Source: Oscillospiraceae bacterium (GTDB lineage Bacteria; Bacillota; Clostridia; Oscillospirales; Oscillospiraceae). Taken from it: a DNA stretch of 64,000 nucleotides. The notes under the pieces are model-generated. The model worked only from the letters and a program-made list of their open reading frames with translations, was not told the DNA's origin and made no database searches. Shown here one piece after another: positions 33,626-42,313 of this stretch. A program made the translations under genes and the position numbers. Location: positions 1-64,000 of the forward strand of contig CACXAQ010000010.1 in assembly GCA_902765595.1 (NCBI GenBank), in the 5' to 3' direction. Numbering within the stretch: the stretch's first letter is position 1; every line of letters starts with the position of its first letter.

Positions 33626-34555
33626 TCACTCCACCGTCACGTCCAGGCCCAGCTCCTGGGGCAGGAAGCGGGGACAGGTGTTTTCGGAGATGGTGATGAC
33701 CGAGGAGGCCAGGCGGGAGCCGATGTCGCAGGACTCCGCCATGCTCTTGCCGTAGGTCAGGCCGATGGCCACGCCCGCGCAGAAGGCGTCTCCCGCGCCG
33801 GTGGTGTCCCGCACCCGGACCGGATTTGCCGGGCAGACGCCGTAGTTGCCGTCCCAGTCGGCGTAGACGGCGCCCCGGGAGCCCTCGGTCACGACCATGG
33901 AGGGGATGCGGGCGCTCCGGAGCCGCTCCACCAGATCGGGGCCCAGCTCCTCCGGGCTGAGCTCATCCAGATCGGCGGCAAAGAGGATGCCCGCCTCCTG
34001 GACGTTGCAGACAAAGCAGTCGATGGACTGGAGAAAGTCCCGCCGGAGGGAGGCGATGGACATGTTGGCCACCACCGCGAAGACCCGCTTGTGATACTTC
34101 TCCGCAAAGCCCAGCACCGTCTTGATGATCTCCTTGTCCATGTCGATCTCGATCACGATGCTGTCCGCGTCGCAGAAGATCTCGTCGCCCTTCTCCTCCA
34201 GCAGCTCCAGCAGCGCGTCCATCTTGGGGCGCTTGGAGATGGAGCTGACGATGTCGCCGGTGTTGTCGAACACGGCCAGCCACATGCCCATGCCGTCGGG
34301 CACCTGGGCCACATAGCGGGTGTCCACCTTGTGGTTATTGAGCTTGCGGATCACCTCGGTGCCCTCGGCGGTGTCGTCCACCATGCTGACGAAGCGGGGC
34401 CGCAGCTCCACGTTGGCGATGTCCTCCGCCACGTTGCGCCCCACGCCCCCGTGGACGATGTCCACGGAGCCGGCGTTGCGGCCGGCGGGGATGTACTTGC
34501 TGTCGGGGAAGCCCTTGATGTCCACGAACACGTTTCCGACGACGACGATAGGCAT
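33626..34555 (-). CDS. PfkB-family carbohydrate/nucleoside kinase
   Basis: 309-residue ribokinase-fold kinase. The N-terminal sugar-binding region has GGVGRNVAEDIA, and the C-terminal anion-hole motif with catalytic Asp is DTTGAGDAFCAG. Substrate could be a nucleoside (pseudouridine, adenosine) or sugar; I cannot decide. GAGGAGG lies upstream. The gene begins 22 bp after the MATE gene on the same strand, so the two are probably one transcript. Confidence 0.82.
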   Translation of the reverse strand: MPIVVVGNVFVDIKGFPDSKYIPAGRNAGSVDIVHGGVGRNVAEDIANVELRPRFVSMVDDTAEGTEVIRKLNNHKVDTRYVAQVPDGMGMWLAVFDNTGDIVSSISKRPKMDALLELLEEKGDEIFCDADSIVIEIDMDKEIIKTVLGFAEKYHKRVFAVVANMSIASLRRDFLQSIDCFVCNVQEAGILFAADLDELSPEELGPDLVERLRSARIPSMVVTEGSRGAVYADWDGNYGVCPANPVRVRDTTGAGDAFCAGVAIGLTYGKSMAESCDIGSRLASSVITISENTCPRFLPQELGLDVTVE

Positions 34556-34577
34556 TTGATGATCCTCCTCTATTTAT

Positions 34578-35930
34578 TCAGGCGTTTTGTCTTTCGAAGG
34601 TGTGGATCCAGTCGGCCCGCCAGTAGTAGACCCCCAGGAACACGGTGCTCAGGGCCCAGGTCAGGGGATAGACCCAGTTGACGGTGTTGATGCTGTTGTA
34701 GATGGGGACCATGAAGTGCAGGAAGGCCACGCGGATGACGCACCAGAAGGAGAGCATGGAGATCATGGGGATGACCGCCTTGCCCGCGCCGCGCAGCACC
34801 GAGGCCAGGCCGTGGCTCGCGGCCAGCAGGCAGAAGAACAGGGAGCAGATATGGGCCTTGTCAACGCCGTAGCCGATGGAAGAGGGCTCGGTGGTGAAGG
34901 CGCCGATCAGCACCGGGGCCAGCAGGTAAAGCGCAAGCCCGATCAGCTCCGCCGCCAGGATCGCGCACAGCAGCCCGAAGCGGGCGCCGCGCCTGGCCCG
35001 GTCATACTCCTTCGCGCCCAGGTTCTGGCCCACGAAGGTGGTGATGGAGATGGTAAAGCTGGTGATGGGCAGGAAGGCGAAGCCCTCCACCTTGGAGTAG
35101 GCGCCGCAGCCGGCCACGGCCATGGTGCCGAAGGCGTTGATGTTGGACTGGACCACCACGTTCGCGATGGCGATGACGGAATTCTGGATGCCAGAGGGCA
35201 GACCGTAGCGGACGATGAGCTTCAGCGTGGGCCAGTGGAAGCGGATCTTCCGCAGGTCCACCCGGTACTCCGCGTCGGTGCGCAGGAGCCTGCGCAGGCA
35301 CAGCAGCCCGCTGAGGAACTGGGAGATGATGGTGGCCAGGGCCGCGCCGCCCACGCCGGTGTGGAACACGCCGATGAAGGCGATATCCAGCACCACGTTC
35401 AGGCAGGAGCAGAAGATCAGGTACTTGAGGGGGTTCTTCCCGTCGCCCACCGCCTGCATCATGCCCCGCAGGCCGTTATAGAGCACCAGGCCCAGGCTCC
35501 CGGCGAAGAAGATGCGGATGTAGGTGACGGAGAGGTCCATCACGTCCTCGGGGGTGCCCATCCAGCGGAGGATGAGCGGGGTGAAGAGCGTGCCGAAGGC
35601 GGTCATCAGCAGGCCCGCGCAGAGGCTGAAGGCCACGTTGGTGTGCACGGCCTTCTCCAGCTTGTCATAGTCCTGGGCGCCGAAATAGCGGGAGATGAGC
35701 ACGCCGGAGCCGGCGGAGATGCCCACAAACAGGCTGATGATGAGAAAGACCAGGGTGCCCGTGGCGCTGACGGCGGCCAGGGCGTCATAGCCCAGCATGC
35801 GCCCCACGATCAGGGCGTCGGCGGTGTTGTAGAGCTGCTGGAACAGGTTCCCCAGAAAGAGGGGCGCCGCAAAACGGAGCATCTGCCCGGCGATGGGGCC
35901 CTCCGTCATGCGCATGGAATCGTTATGCAT
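34578..35930 (-). CDS. MATE-family multidrug/Na+ antiporter
   Basis: 450 residues with 12 membrane segments. The start is set by GGAGG 6-7 nt upstream. MATE features are PLFLGNLFQQLYNTADALIVGR near the N-terminus and its pseudo-duplicate in the second half (AGCGAYSKVEGFAFLPI). The substrate is unknown. It has a perfect consensus promoter and is followed by the PfkB kinase gene. Confidence 0.9.
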   Translation of the reverse strand: MHNDSMRMTEGPIAGQMLRFAAPLFLGNLFQQLYNTADALIVGRMLGYDALAAVSATGTLVFLIISLFVGISAGSGVLISRYFGAQDYDKLEKAVHTNVAFSLCAGLLMTAFGTLFTPLILRWMGTPEDVMDLSVTYIRIFFAGSLGLVLYNGLRGMMQAVGDGKNPLKYLIFCSCLNVVLDIAFIGVFHTGVGGAALATIISQFLSGLLCLRRLLRTDAEYRVDLRKIRFHWPTLKLIVRYGLPSGIQNSVIAIANVVVQSNINAFGTMAVAGCGAYSKVEGFAFLPITSFTISITTFVGQNLGAKEYDRARRGARFGLLCAILAAELIGLALYLLAPVLIGAFTTEPSSIGYGVDKAHICSLFFCLLAASHGLASVLRGAGKAVIPMISMLSFWCVIRVAFLHFMVPIYNSINTVNWVYPLTWALSTVFLGVYYWRADWIHTFERQNA

Positions 35931-35981
35931 GCTTCGCCTCCTGTTGGACTTCCTGTCAAAATCTGTCGGTTTATCCCCTCC

Positions 35982-36010
35982 ATTATAATAAGCGGCGGCG
36001 GGACTGTCAA
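35982..36010 (-). promoter_or_regulatory. Consensus promoter of the MATE/PfkB operon
   Basis: Minus-strand TTGACA (36010-36005), exactly 17 bp, TATAAT (35987-35982). Both hexamers match the consensus at every position, implying strong constitutive transcription unless repressed. Confidence 0.85.
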
Positions 36011-36065
36011 TGCATGAAACTGCAAGAATCCCCAGAGAAAAATGGGGAAGATTTCCGCGCAAAAA

Positions 36066-36096
36066 CTCCCCCGCCGCATTGCGGCGGGGGAGATTC
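36066..36096 (-). terminator. Terminator of the thioesterase/GT39/DUF364 operon
   Basis: CTCCCCCGCCGC pairs with GCGGCGGGGGAG; a T run follows in the minus direction. It lies 190 bp past the thioesterase stop, beyond a palindrome pair. Confidence 0.7.
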
Positions 36097-36151
36097 GTCC
36101 CTCCTTTTCTGCTTTGGGATTCATACACCTCGACAGATGAAAAGGGACGCC

Positions 36152-36215
36152 GTAGGGGCCGTTCATGAACGGCCCGTTATGAAGGCGCGGCGGGCGCTTC
36201 GTGAAGCGCCCCTAC
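36152..36215. repeat. Convergent pair of GTAG-headed palindromes
   Basis: GTAGGGGCCGTTCATGAACG begins the first palindrome (36152-36176). The second, inverted, ends GAAGCGCCCCTAC (36191-36215). Between them and the neighbouring genes (35931-36283) no gene is visible. Confidence 0.75.
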
Positions 36216-36283
36216 GGTACTATCGAGGAAGAATAAGCTTGACAAAACGCATGCCGAAAGAAGAGGGGGGAGTACAGCTTTAT

Positions 36284-36970
36284 TCAGGAATACCGCAGCT
36301 CCATGCGGAAGGCGGGGCCCTGGTGCTCGCCGGTGAAGTAGAAGCGCGCGCCCTCCTGCCCCCATTGGAGGCGGAGCCGCTCGCCCTCCCGGGCCTCGGC
36401 CACGTACTCGGTCACCGCCCCGGCCAGGGGACGGCCCCGGGTGCCCAGCAGCTCCTCGGCCAGGTCGTAGTAGCGGGTGTTGTTCATGTGCCCGTTCTCG
36501 TCCAGCACCGCGGCGGGGACCACATACTCGGCGCTCTCCGTCAGGGGGAGCTTCCCGGGCGCCGCCGGGCGGCGGCTCTCAAAGCCCGTGACCACCGGCG
36601 GGATCTCCACACCGTGCTCGGCGGGGATCACCATCTTCCGGCTGAGCCGGTCCACCACGGACCAGACGGCGCAGCCGGTCATGAGCAGCTCGCCCTCCGG
36701 CCCCTCGATCCGGTACCAGCGGGGGCACGTGCCGTGGCGGGTGGGGCCGGGCCAGGTGCGGACCCGCAGCGCCTCTCCGGGGGCGGGCCAGCGCAGCACC
36801 TCCACCCCGTGGCGGATGATGACCCACATGACGCCCTTTTCCTCCATCACCGGCTCGCCGTAGCCCAGCAGCCGGCAGTGGGCGGCGGAGACGTCCTGGA
36901 TCAGCCGGAACAGAGCTCCGGCGCAAAGTCCCTCCCGGGGGACCGTATAGGCTTGTTCAAAAATCTCCAT
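36284..36970 (-). CDS. Acyl-ACP thioesterase-like hotdog protein
   Basis: 228 residues starting at ATG with GGAGGT upstream. It has two hotdog repeats of the FatA/FatB type found in bacteria: N-terminal IFEQAYTVPREGLCAGALFRLIQDVSA, MWVIIRHGVEVLRWP and the second-repeat NGHMNNTRYYD with the conserved Asn/His pair. It would release fatty acids from acyl carrier protein. The start overlaps the stop of the upstream membrane protein by one base, so translation is coupled. The physiological link between a thioesterase and a GT39-type enzyme is unclear. Confidence 0.8.
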   Translation of the reverse strand: MEIFEQAYTVPREGLCAGALFRLIQDVSAAHCRLLGYGEPVMEEKGVMWVIIRHGVEVLRWPAPGEALRVRTWPGPTRHGTCPRWYRIEGPEGELLMTGCAVWSVVDRLSRKMVIPAEHGVEIPPVVTGFESRRPAAPGKLPLTESAEYVVPAAVLDENGHMNNTRYYDLAEELLGTRGRPLAGAVTEYVAEAREGERLRLQWGQEGARFYFTGEHQGPAFRMELRYS

Positions 36971-38664
36971 CAGGTACCTCCTGCGTAGAATAGGACCGCG
37001 TAGTCCCCGAAATCCTTCCATTCCCAGCCCGCGGGCAGATCCCCCGGCAGGCTCCGGGTCTTGAGGACAAAGGCTTGGCCCGCCCGGGGCGCCGTCAGGT
37101 CCTCGGGACTCAGGTTGCGGTAGCGGATGCGCTCCCGGTAGGGGTGGGGCGCGTCCGTCTCCTCGCCCCGGAAATCCTCCGCGTCGATCTGCAGGGCGTA
37201 GAGGGTCAGGATCTCGCTGACCTGGCGGCTGCCCTCATACTGCACGTCCGGGGTGATGATAAGGCTTGAGAAGTCCTCCTCCCCGGCCCAGGTGACGGCT
37301 TCGAGGAAGTCCTCATAAAAGCTGTGGGAGATCCGCTCCGCCCAGGGGCCGAAGTAGTTCAGGAAAAACAGGACGGCCAGCAGCCCATAGCAGAGGAGCA
37401 GCGGCGCGGCGCTCCACTTTTTGTAACCGACCAGGCTGTGGACGGCCACGGCCTGGAACAGGATGTGGGCGTAGAAAAGGATGTTCAGCCGGTTCACGTT
37501 CACACTGTTCACGCAGAGCCCGGTGAAGATCCCGCAGAGCCAGAACAGCAGCAGCAGCCGGTAACCCAGGCGGCGGCGGGGATCGGCGGCCCGGAAGGCC
37601 CGGGCCAGGCTCAGCCCCAGCCCCAGGACCAGCAGGGGCCAGGTGCAGCGGTAGAGGGTGCCGAAGCCGTCGATGGCGTTCCAGGGCAGGTCCGGCTTCT
37701 GGAGAAAGCCCACGTCCCAGAGGGCCCGGGCGTTCACCAAGAGCTGCCGGAAGGGCTCCGGCGAGAAAAAGAGCAGGTCCCCGGAGCGGACGCTCTGGGG
37801 AAAGAAGGGCATGGTCACAAAGGGCAGCTCCACCGTCTCCCAGCCCAGGGCGTTGATGAGCATGGTGCCGCAGATGGGGAAGGACAGGGCCAGGAAGAGC
37901 CCGGCGCAGAGCAGCACGTCCCGGAGCCTGACCCAGCGGCCCCGCAGCAGGAGCAGGCTTGCCCCCAGCAGAAACAGCGGCACCGACAGGAAGGCCACCC
38001 CGTAGCTGTACAGGCACAGGGCGAAGAAGACCATGGCCCCATAGAGGGCGGCGGGCTTTTTCGTGCCCCGCCACAGCAGCGCCAGCCCCAGCAGAAAGGC
38101 GTGGGGGAAGAGGTTGCAGTCCAGGGCCCAGCGGCTCTGCATGAAGTGCCAGGGGTTCAGCGTGAGCAGCAGCAGCCCGATCAGGGCCGCCCGCCGGGAG
38201 ACGAGCCCCCGCAGCAGACCGTAGGCCGCGGCCATGCCCGCAAAGCTCCAGAGCAGCAGGGGCAGCCGCGCCGTCACGGCACTCATGCCGAAGAGCCGGA
38301 ACAGGGGGACCATGCAGTAGCTCAGCAGCACGCTCATCTGCCCGTAGCCCCAGGCGGTGAAGTGGGCCGGCAGCCGGGTGCCGAAGCGGTCGGTGCCGTG
38401 GTTTGCCAGGGCCAGGGCGTCCACCGCGGCCATGGCCCCGTCCTGGTTGAAGCCCCCGGGCACCGCGCCGAAGCGCCAGAGCCGCAGGGCGCTGAGGGCC
38501 AGGATCAGCCCCCAGAGGGCCAGCGCCGCCGGCCGGGGCAGAGGCCGCTCCTCCCCGGTCCCCCTGGCCAGGGCCCGAAGGCCCCGCCGCCGGGCGGACC
38601 CGATGAGAAACCAGGCGACGAGCCCCAGGAGCAGCAGCGCGCCGATCAGATTGACGGTCTCCAT
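36970..38664 (-). CDS. GT39/PMT-like integral membrane glycosyltransferase
   Basis: 564 residues, about ten membrane helices in the first 430 residues. The family signature in the first loop is FNQDGAMAAVDALALA (acidic pair expected for the catalytic loop) followed by RLPAHFTAWGYGQ. Further helices and a C-terminal extracytoplasmic part follow. Such proteins use polyprenyl-phosphate sugars to glycosylate proteins or lipids. It begins 4 bp after the DUF364 gene and overlaps the thioesterase gene, forming a compact operon. Confidence 0.8.
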   Translation of the reverse strand: METVNLIGALLLLGLVAWFLIGSARRRGLRALARGTGEERPLPRPAALALWGLILALSALRLWRFGAVPGGFNQDGAMAAVDALALANHGTDRFGTRLPAHFTAWGYGQMSVLLSYCMVPLFRLFGMSAVTARLPLLLWSFAGMAAAYGLLRGLVSRRAALIGLLLLTLNPWHFMQSRWALDCNLFPHAFLLGLALLWRGTKKPAALYGAMVFFALCLYSYGVAFLSVPLFLLGASLLLLRGRWVRLRDVLLCAGLFLALSFPICGTMLINALGWETVELPFVTMPFFPQSVRSGDLLFFSPEPFRQLLVNARALWDVGFLQKPDLPWNAIDGFGTLYRCTWPLLVLGLGLSLARAFRAADPRRRLGYRLLLLFWLCGIFTGLCVNSVNVNRLNILFYAHILFQAVAVHSLVGYKKWSAAPLLLCYGLLAVLFFLNYFGPWAERISHSFYEDFLEAVTWAGEEDFSSLIITPDVQYEGSRQVSEILTLYALQIDAEDFRGEETDAPHPYRERIRYRNLSPEDLTAPRAGQAFVLKTRSLPGDLPAGWEWKDFGDYAVLFYAGGT

Positions 38665-38668
38665 CCGC

Positions 38669-39400
38669 TCAGCCCAGGGTGAAGTGGCGGCAGAAAGCGT
38701 TCACGGAGCACCGCTCCCGCACGATCTTGTCCAGCATCCCCGCCGCGTCGGTGATGGCGCAGCCGTTGAGGCGGCGGATGCCCAGCTCCCGGAGCTCCGG
38801 GCAGAGGCTCACCGTGGGCCCGGTGAGGATCACCTCGGCGTTCTTCGCCAGCTCCAGCATCCGGGGCATGGTCTTGTTCACGGCGGCGCTGCCGGTGATG
38901 ACCACCAGGTCGCAGCGGGGCAGCAGGGCTTCGCAGGCGGTGTCCGGGTAGTCGCCGGGCTTGGGCTCCCGCTCCAGGATGAAGTACTCCTTCACCGGGG
39001 CCAGCAGCTCTTCGGTAATGCCGCTGTGCTTCACCAGGTGGCCCACAAAGCCCACGGTGCGCCCCGCCAGCTCCACGCCCTCCAGGGCGCTGCCGGTATA
39101 GACGCAGCCCAGGGCGTCGATACGGGCGGCGCGGTTGTAGCAGGCGTTCACCACGGCCATGCCCTCCCCGGCCTCCTCCAGATTCCAGGAGAGGGCGGCC
39201 CGGGCGGCTTCGGCGGCGGGGAGCCCCTCCAGGGTCTCGAACATGCGGGGCCGGGTCTCGCCAAGGGTGTGCATGGCCACGCCCGCCTGCCCGTCGGAGA
39301 GCAGGGCGGCGGTCCAGGAGACGCCCCGGACGATGCGCTTGACGAAGAGGCCCTCTCCGGGCAGCCGGCGCAGCAGGATATCATAATAGGCAGGGATCAC
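38669..39400 (-). CDS. DUF4213/DUF364 protein (putative metal-chelation protein)
   Basis: 243 residues from a GTG with GGAGG 8 nt upstream. The N-terminal DUF4213-like part (GVSWTAALLSDGQAGVAM) is followed by a DUF364 Rossmann-like domain (GRTVGFVGH, DLVVITGSAAVNKTM, ILTGPTVSLCPEL). A role in metal or cofactor chelation has been proposed for this family but not proven. It is the first gene of a three-gene operon. Confidence 0.8.
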   Translation of the reverse strand: MIPAYYDILLRRLPGEGLFVKRIVRGVSWTAALLSDGQAGVAMHTLGETRPRMFETLEGLPAAEAARAALSWNLEEAGEGMAVVNACYNRAARIDALGCVYTGSALEGVELAGRTVGFVGHLVKHSGITEELLAPVKEYFILEREPKPGDYPDTACEALLPRCDLVVITGSAAVNKTMPRMLELAKNAEVILTGPTVSLCPELRELGIRRLNGCAITDAAGMLDKIVRERCSVNAFCRHFTLG

Positions 39401-39431
39401 AGACCTTTCCTCCTGTGAGAATATTCATTTT

Positions 39432-39460
39432 ATTTTATCGCACCCGGCCGCCAAAGTAAA
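39432..39460 (-). promoter_or_regulatory. Promoter of the DUF364/GT39/thioesterase operon
   Basis: Minus-strand TTTACT (39460-39455), 17-bp spacer, TAAAAT (39437-39432). Confidence 0.6.
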
Positions 39461-39473
39461 GAGGGAGCGGGGC

Positions 39474-39551
39474 CGTGACGGATGACGGTTCGTGACGGTC
39501 ATGACGCTTCATTTTTCGCCCGGGGTCTGTCTTACCCGTCATCCGTCATGG
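39474..39551. repeat. TGACGGATGACGG repeat, copy 1
   Basis: TGACGGATGACGG at the left and CCGTCATCCGTCATGG at the right form an inverted pair. A related copy is at 43140-43207. Confidence 0.65.
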
Positions 39552-39591
39552 CTTCTGCCGCAGCCGCGGCCCCCCTGGATCGGGACAAAAA

Positions 39592-39899
39592 AGAAAGGAA
39601 TGGCTTGGGCGCCCTCACATAAGGATACGGCAGCGCAAAAAGGAACTTTTCGCGCCGGGCTGCGTTGAAAATGCTCGAAATCCATAGCCAGGATTCCTGC
39701 GCTTTTCGCCTTGCCCGACACAAAAATCTCTCTTTTTGCGTGCAGAGCAGTTTTGAGCGTGAGCATTTTCGTTCAGGCAAAATAGAAAAATCCGGGAATA
39801 CTGTCGTATTTCCGGATTTTTCTATGCAGGATGAGCGGAAAAGAACCGCTCAAAACCTGTCGTCTCCTTGTGTGAGGGCGCCCTTGGCCATTCCTTTCT
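39592..39899. repeat. Foldback element, copy 1
   Basis: About 40-bp terminal arms pair (AAAGGAATGGC..GGGCGCCCTCACA and complement). The interior contains TTGAAAATGCTCG, ATTCCTGCGCTTTTCGCC and an inner hairpin around TCCGGGAATAC. It has the core of the element at 47437-47680 but different arm sequence and about 60 extra bp. The rest of the 39401-39910 interval has no gene. Confidence 0.75.
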
Positions 39900-39910
39900 G
39901 TGTTTGGGCC

Positions 39911-41296
39911 TCATTCGTCCAGCCCGGGGACCTTGGGCAGGGTGGCGAAGCTCCGGGCCAGTTCCTCGTCGGTGGGGATGCTGTCGTGCATCTGCCCGTC
40001 GTGGAACTGCTGGTAGGCGGTCAGGTCGAAGTAGCCGGTGCCGCTGAGGCCGAAGAGGATGTTCAACTCCTTCCCGGTCTCCTTGCAGGCCAGGGCCTCG
40101 TCAATGGCGGCGCGGATGGCATGGCTGCTCTCCGGCGCGGGGAGGATGCCCTCGCAGCGAGCAAAGAGCTCCGCCGCCCGGAACACCTCGGTCTGCTCCA
40201 CGGCCCGGGCCTCCAGCAGGCCGTCGGCGTAGAGCTGGCTCAGGATCGGGGACATGCCGTGGAAGCGCAGCCCGCCCGCGTGGTTGGGAGAGGGGATGAA
40301 GGAACTGCCCAGGGTGTACATCTTGGCCAGGGGGCAGATGCGCCCGGTGTCGCAGAAGTCGTAGGCGAAGCGGCCCCGGGTGAAGCTGGGGCAGGAGGCG
40401 GGTTCCACCGCCAGAAAGCGATAGTCCTCCTCGCCCCGGAGCTTGCGGCCCATGAAGGGGGCGATGAGGCCGCCCAGGTTGGAGCCGCCGCCGGCGCAGC
40501 CGATAATCAGGTCCGGCTTGACCCCCAGCTTGTCGAAGGCGGCCTGGGCCTCCAGACCGATGACGCTCTGGTGCAGCAGCACCTGGTTGAGAACGCTGCC
40601 CAGCACGTAGCGGTAGCCGGGGGTGGTGACCGCCGCCTCCACCGCCTCGGAGATGGCGCAGCCCAGGGAGCCGGTGGTGCCCGGGTACTCGGCCAGGATC
40701 CGGCGGCCCACCTCCGTCTCCGTGGAGGGGGAGGGGGTAACGCTGGCGCCGTAGGTGCGCATGACCTCCCGGCGGAAGGGCTTCTGCTCATAGCTGACCT
40801 TGACCATGAACACCTTGCAGTCCAGCCCCAGGTAGCCGCAGGCCATGGACAGGGCGGTGCCCCACTGGCCTGCGCCGGTCTCGGTGGTGACGCCCTTGAG
40901 CCCCTGGTGCTTGGCGTAGTAGGCCTGGGCGATGGCGGAGTTCAGCTTGTGGCTGCCGGAGGTGTTGTTGCCCTCGAATTTGTAGTAGATGTGGGCCGGA
41001 GTGTCCAGGACCTTCTCCAGACAGTAGGCCCGCACCAGGGGAGAGGGGCGGTACATCTTGTAGAAGTCCCGGATCTCCTCCGGAATGGGGAAGTAGGCCC
41101 GGTCGCTGTTGAGCTCCTGCTCCACCAGCTCCCGGCAGAAGATGCCGGAGAGCTGCTCGGCGGTGAGGGGCTTGCCCGTGCCGGGGTCCAGCATGGGGGC
41201 GGGCTTGTTGGGCATGTCCGCCCGCAGGTCGTACCAGGCGGTGGGCAGCTCCGCTTCGGTGAGGTAGGTCTTGTAGGGGATCTGGTTTTCTTTCAT
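39911..41296 (-). CDS. TrpB2-type tryptophan synthase beta-like PLP enzyme
   Basis: 461 residues, AGGAG upstream of the start. The PLP-lysine region GSHKLNSAIAQAYYAK, the phosphate-binding GCAGGGSN and the insert typical of the TrpB2 (TrpEb_2) subgroup distinguish it from classical TrpB. TrpB2 can join indole and serine to make tryptophan, often without TrpA. There is no trpA nearby. The leader is a T-box with a Trp (UGG) specifier, supporting a tryptophan-related role and induction when tRNA-Trp is uncharged. Confidence 0.85.
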   Translation of the reverse strand: MKENQIPYKTYLTEAELPTAWYDLRADMPNKPAPMLDPGTGKPLTAEQLSGIFCRELVEQELNSDRAYFPIPEEIRDFYKMYRPSPLVRAYCLEKVLDTPAHIYYKFEGNNTSGSHKLNSAIAQAYYAKHQGLKGVTTETGAGQWGTALSMACGYLGLDCKVFMVKVSYEQKPFRREVMRTYGASVTPSPSTETEVGRRILAEYPGTTGSLGCAISEAVEAAVTTPGYRYVLGSVLNQVLLHQSVIGLEAQAAFDKLGVKPDLIIGCAGGGSNLGGLIAPFMGRKLRGEEDYRFLAVEPASCPSFTRGRFAYDFCDTGRICPLAKMYTLGSSFIPSPNHAGGLRFHGMSPILSQLYADGLLEARAVEQTEVFRAAELFARCEGILPAPESSHAIRAAIDEALACKETGKELNILFGLSGTGYFDLTAYQQFHDGQMHDSIPTDEELARSFATLPKVPGLDE

Positions 41297-41329
41297 GGGG
41301 ATCGGCTCCTTTCTGATCTGGAGGCAAAG

Positions 41330-41611
41330 AAAAACGCCCTTGCCTCTGCATAAATGTGCAGGGACAAGAGCAGCAAGCTCCTGCGGTACCACCCGGCTTG
41401 GCGCAAACGCGCCCACTCTCACGTGCCATCACACGTCGGCCCTATGATAACGGATCGCCGGCTCCGTCGCCCATACTGAGGCTCACGCCCGTTCTGTTTG
41501 CCCTCGCGGGTCCATTCCTCCGCCGGTCTCCCGCCGTCTCGCACCATCCGACGGCTCTCTGCAGGGAAACCCGGGGCGGAGTACTCCTCCCGCTCCTCGG
41601 TTTATGGACGC
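41330..41611 (-). promoter_or_regulatory. T-box riboswitch leader, Trp specifier
   Basis: The T-box core GGTGGTACCGC is at 41393-41383. Upstream stem I contains GCAGAGAGCC and GGATGGTGCGAGAC (AG bulge and distal-loop type motifs). The likely specifier sits in GGAATGGACCC with UGG at 41514-41512. Downstream, a stem (CTTGTCCCTGCA against TGCAGAGGCAAGG) with five T at 41334-41330 is the terminator. Uncharged tRNA-Trp should stabilise the antiterminator. Confidence 0.88.
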
Positions 41612-41640
41612 ATCATAACGCTAAAGAACTGAATTGTCAA
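41612..41640 (-). promoter_or_regulatory. Promoter of the T-box/TrpB2 transcript
   Basis: Minus-strand TTGACA (41640-41635), 17-bp spacer, TATGAT (41617-41612). Confidence 0.8.
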
Positions 41641-41749
41641 GAGGGGGTTTCGACTTCCGTTTCCGCATCCTCTCTCTTCGCGTGGCGGCCCCTCTTGCGC
41701 CGGGGGCCGGCCTGTGCTACACTGGGAAAAAACGCAGGGAGGCATGGAC

Positions 41750-42250
41750 ATGTCCGTACAGACGATCTATCTGGCAGGGGGCTGTTTCTGGGGCACCCAG
41801 AAATTCTTCGACCAGTTCGACGGGGTGCTGTCCACCCAGGTGGGCTATGCCAACGGCCCCACCGAGAACCCCAGCTATCAGGAGGTCTGCCGCAGCTCCG
41901 GCCACGCGGAGACCGTGCGCATCGACTATGATCCGGAAAAGGTCAAGCTCACCCAACTGCTGGACTGGTACTTCCTCACCGTGGACCCCACCGCCTACCA
42001 TCGGCAGGGGGGCGACATGGGGATCCAGTACCGCACCGGGATCTACTATACGGACCCCTCCCAGCTGCCGGAGATCCGCGCCCGCTATGAGCAGGAGCAG
42101 GCCAAGTACAAGCAGCCCCTCCTGGTGGAGCTGCTGCCCCTGGAGAACTTCTATCCCGCGGAGGAATACCACCAGAAGTACCTGGACAAGAACCCCGGCG
42201 GCTACTGCCATATCTCCAAAGAGCTGCTGCACCTGAGGGAGAAGCCCTGA
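41750..42250 (+). CDS. msrA: Peptide methionine sulfoxide reductase MsrA
   Basis: 166 residues. The ATG at 41750 is preferred over 41744 because GGGAGG is 7 nt upstream of it and only 1 nt from the other. The catalytic Cys is in GGCFWG near residue 13. GYANG, the substrate-binding YHRQGGDMGIQYR and the C-terminal KNPGGYCHISK are typical. It repairs S-form methionine sulfoxide in proteins in the cytoplasm. The last 15 codons are duplicated at 42965-43011. Confidence 0.93.
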   Translation: MSVQTIYLAGGCFWGTQKFFDQFDGVLSTQVGYANGPTENPSYQEVCRSSGHAETVRIDYDPEKVKLTQLLDWYFLTVDPTAYHRQGGDMGIQYRTGIYYTDPSQLPEIRARYEQEQAKYKQPLLVELLPLENFYPAEEYHQKYLDKNPGGYCHISKELLHLREKP

Positions 42251-42313
42251 GGCCAAGGCCTTCCGGCCAACGCAAAGGTCCCGGCCATGGGCCGGCCATC
42301 GGCCTGGACAGCC

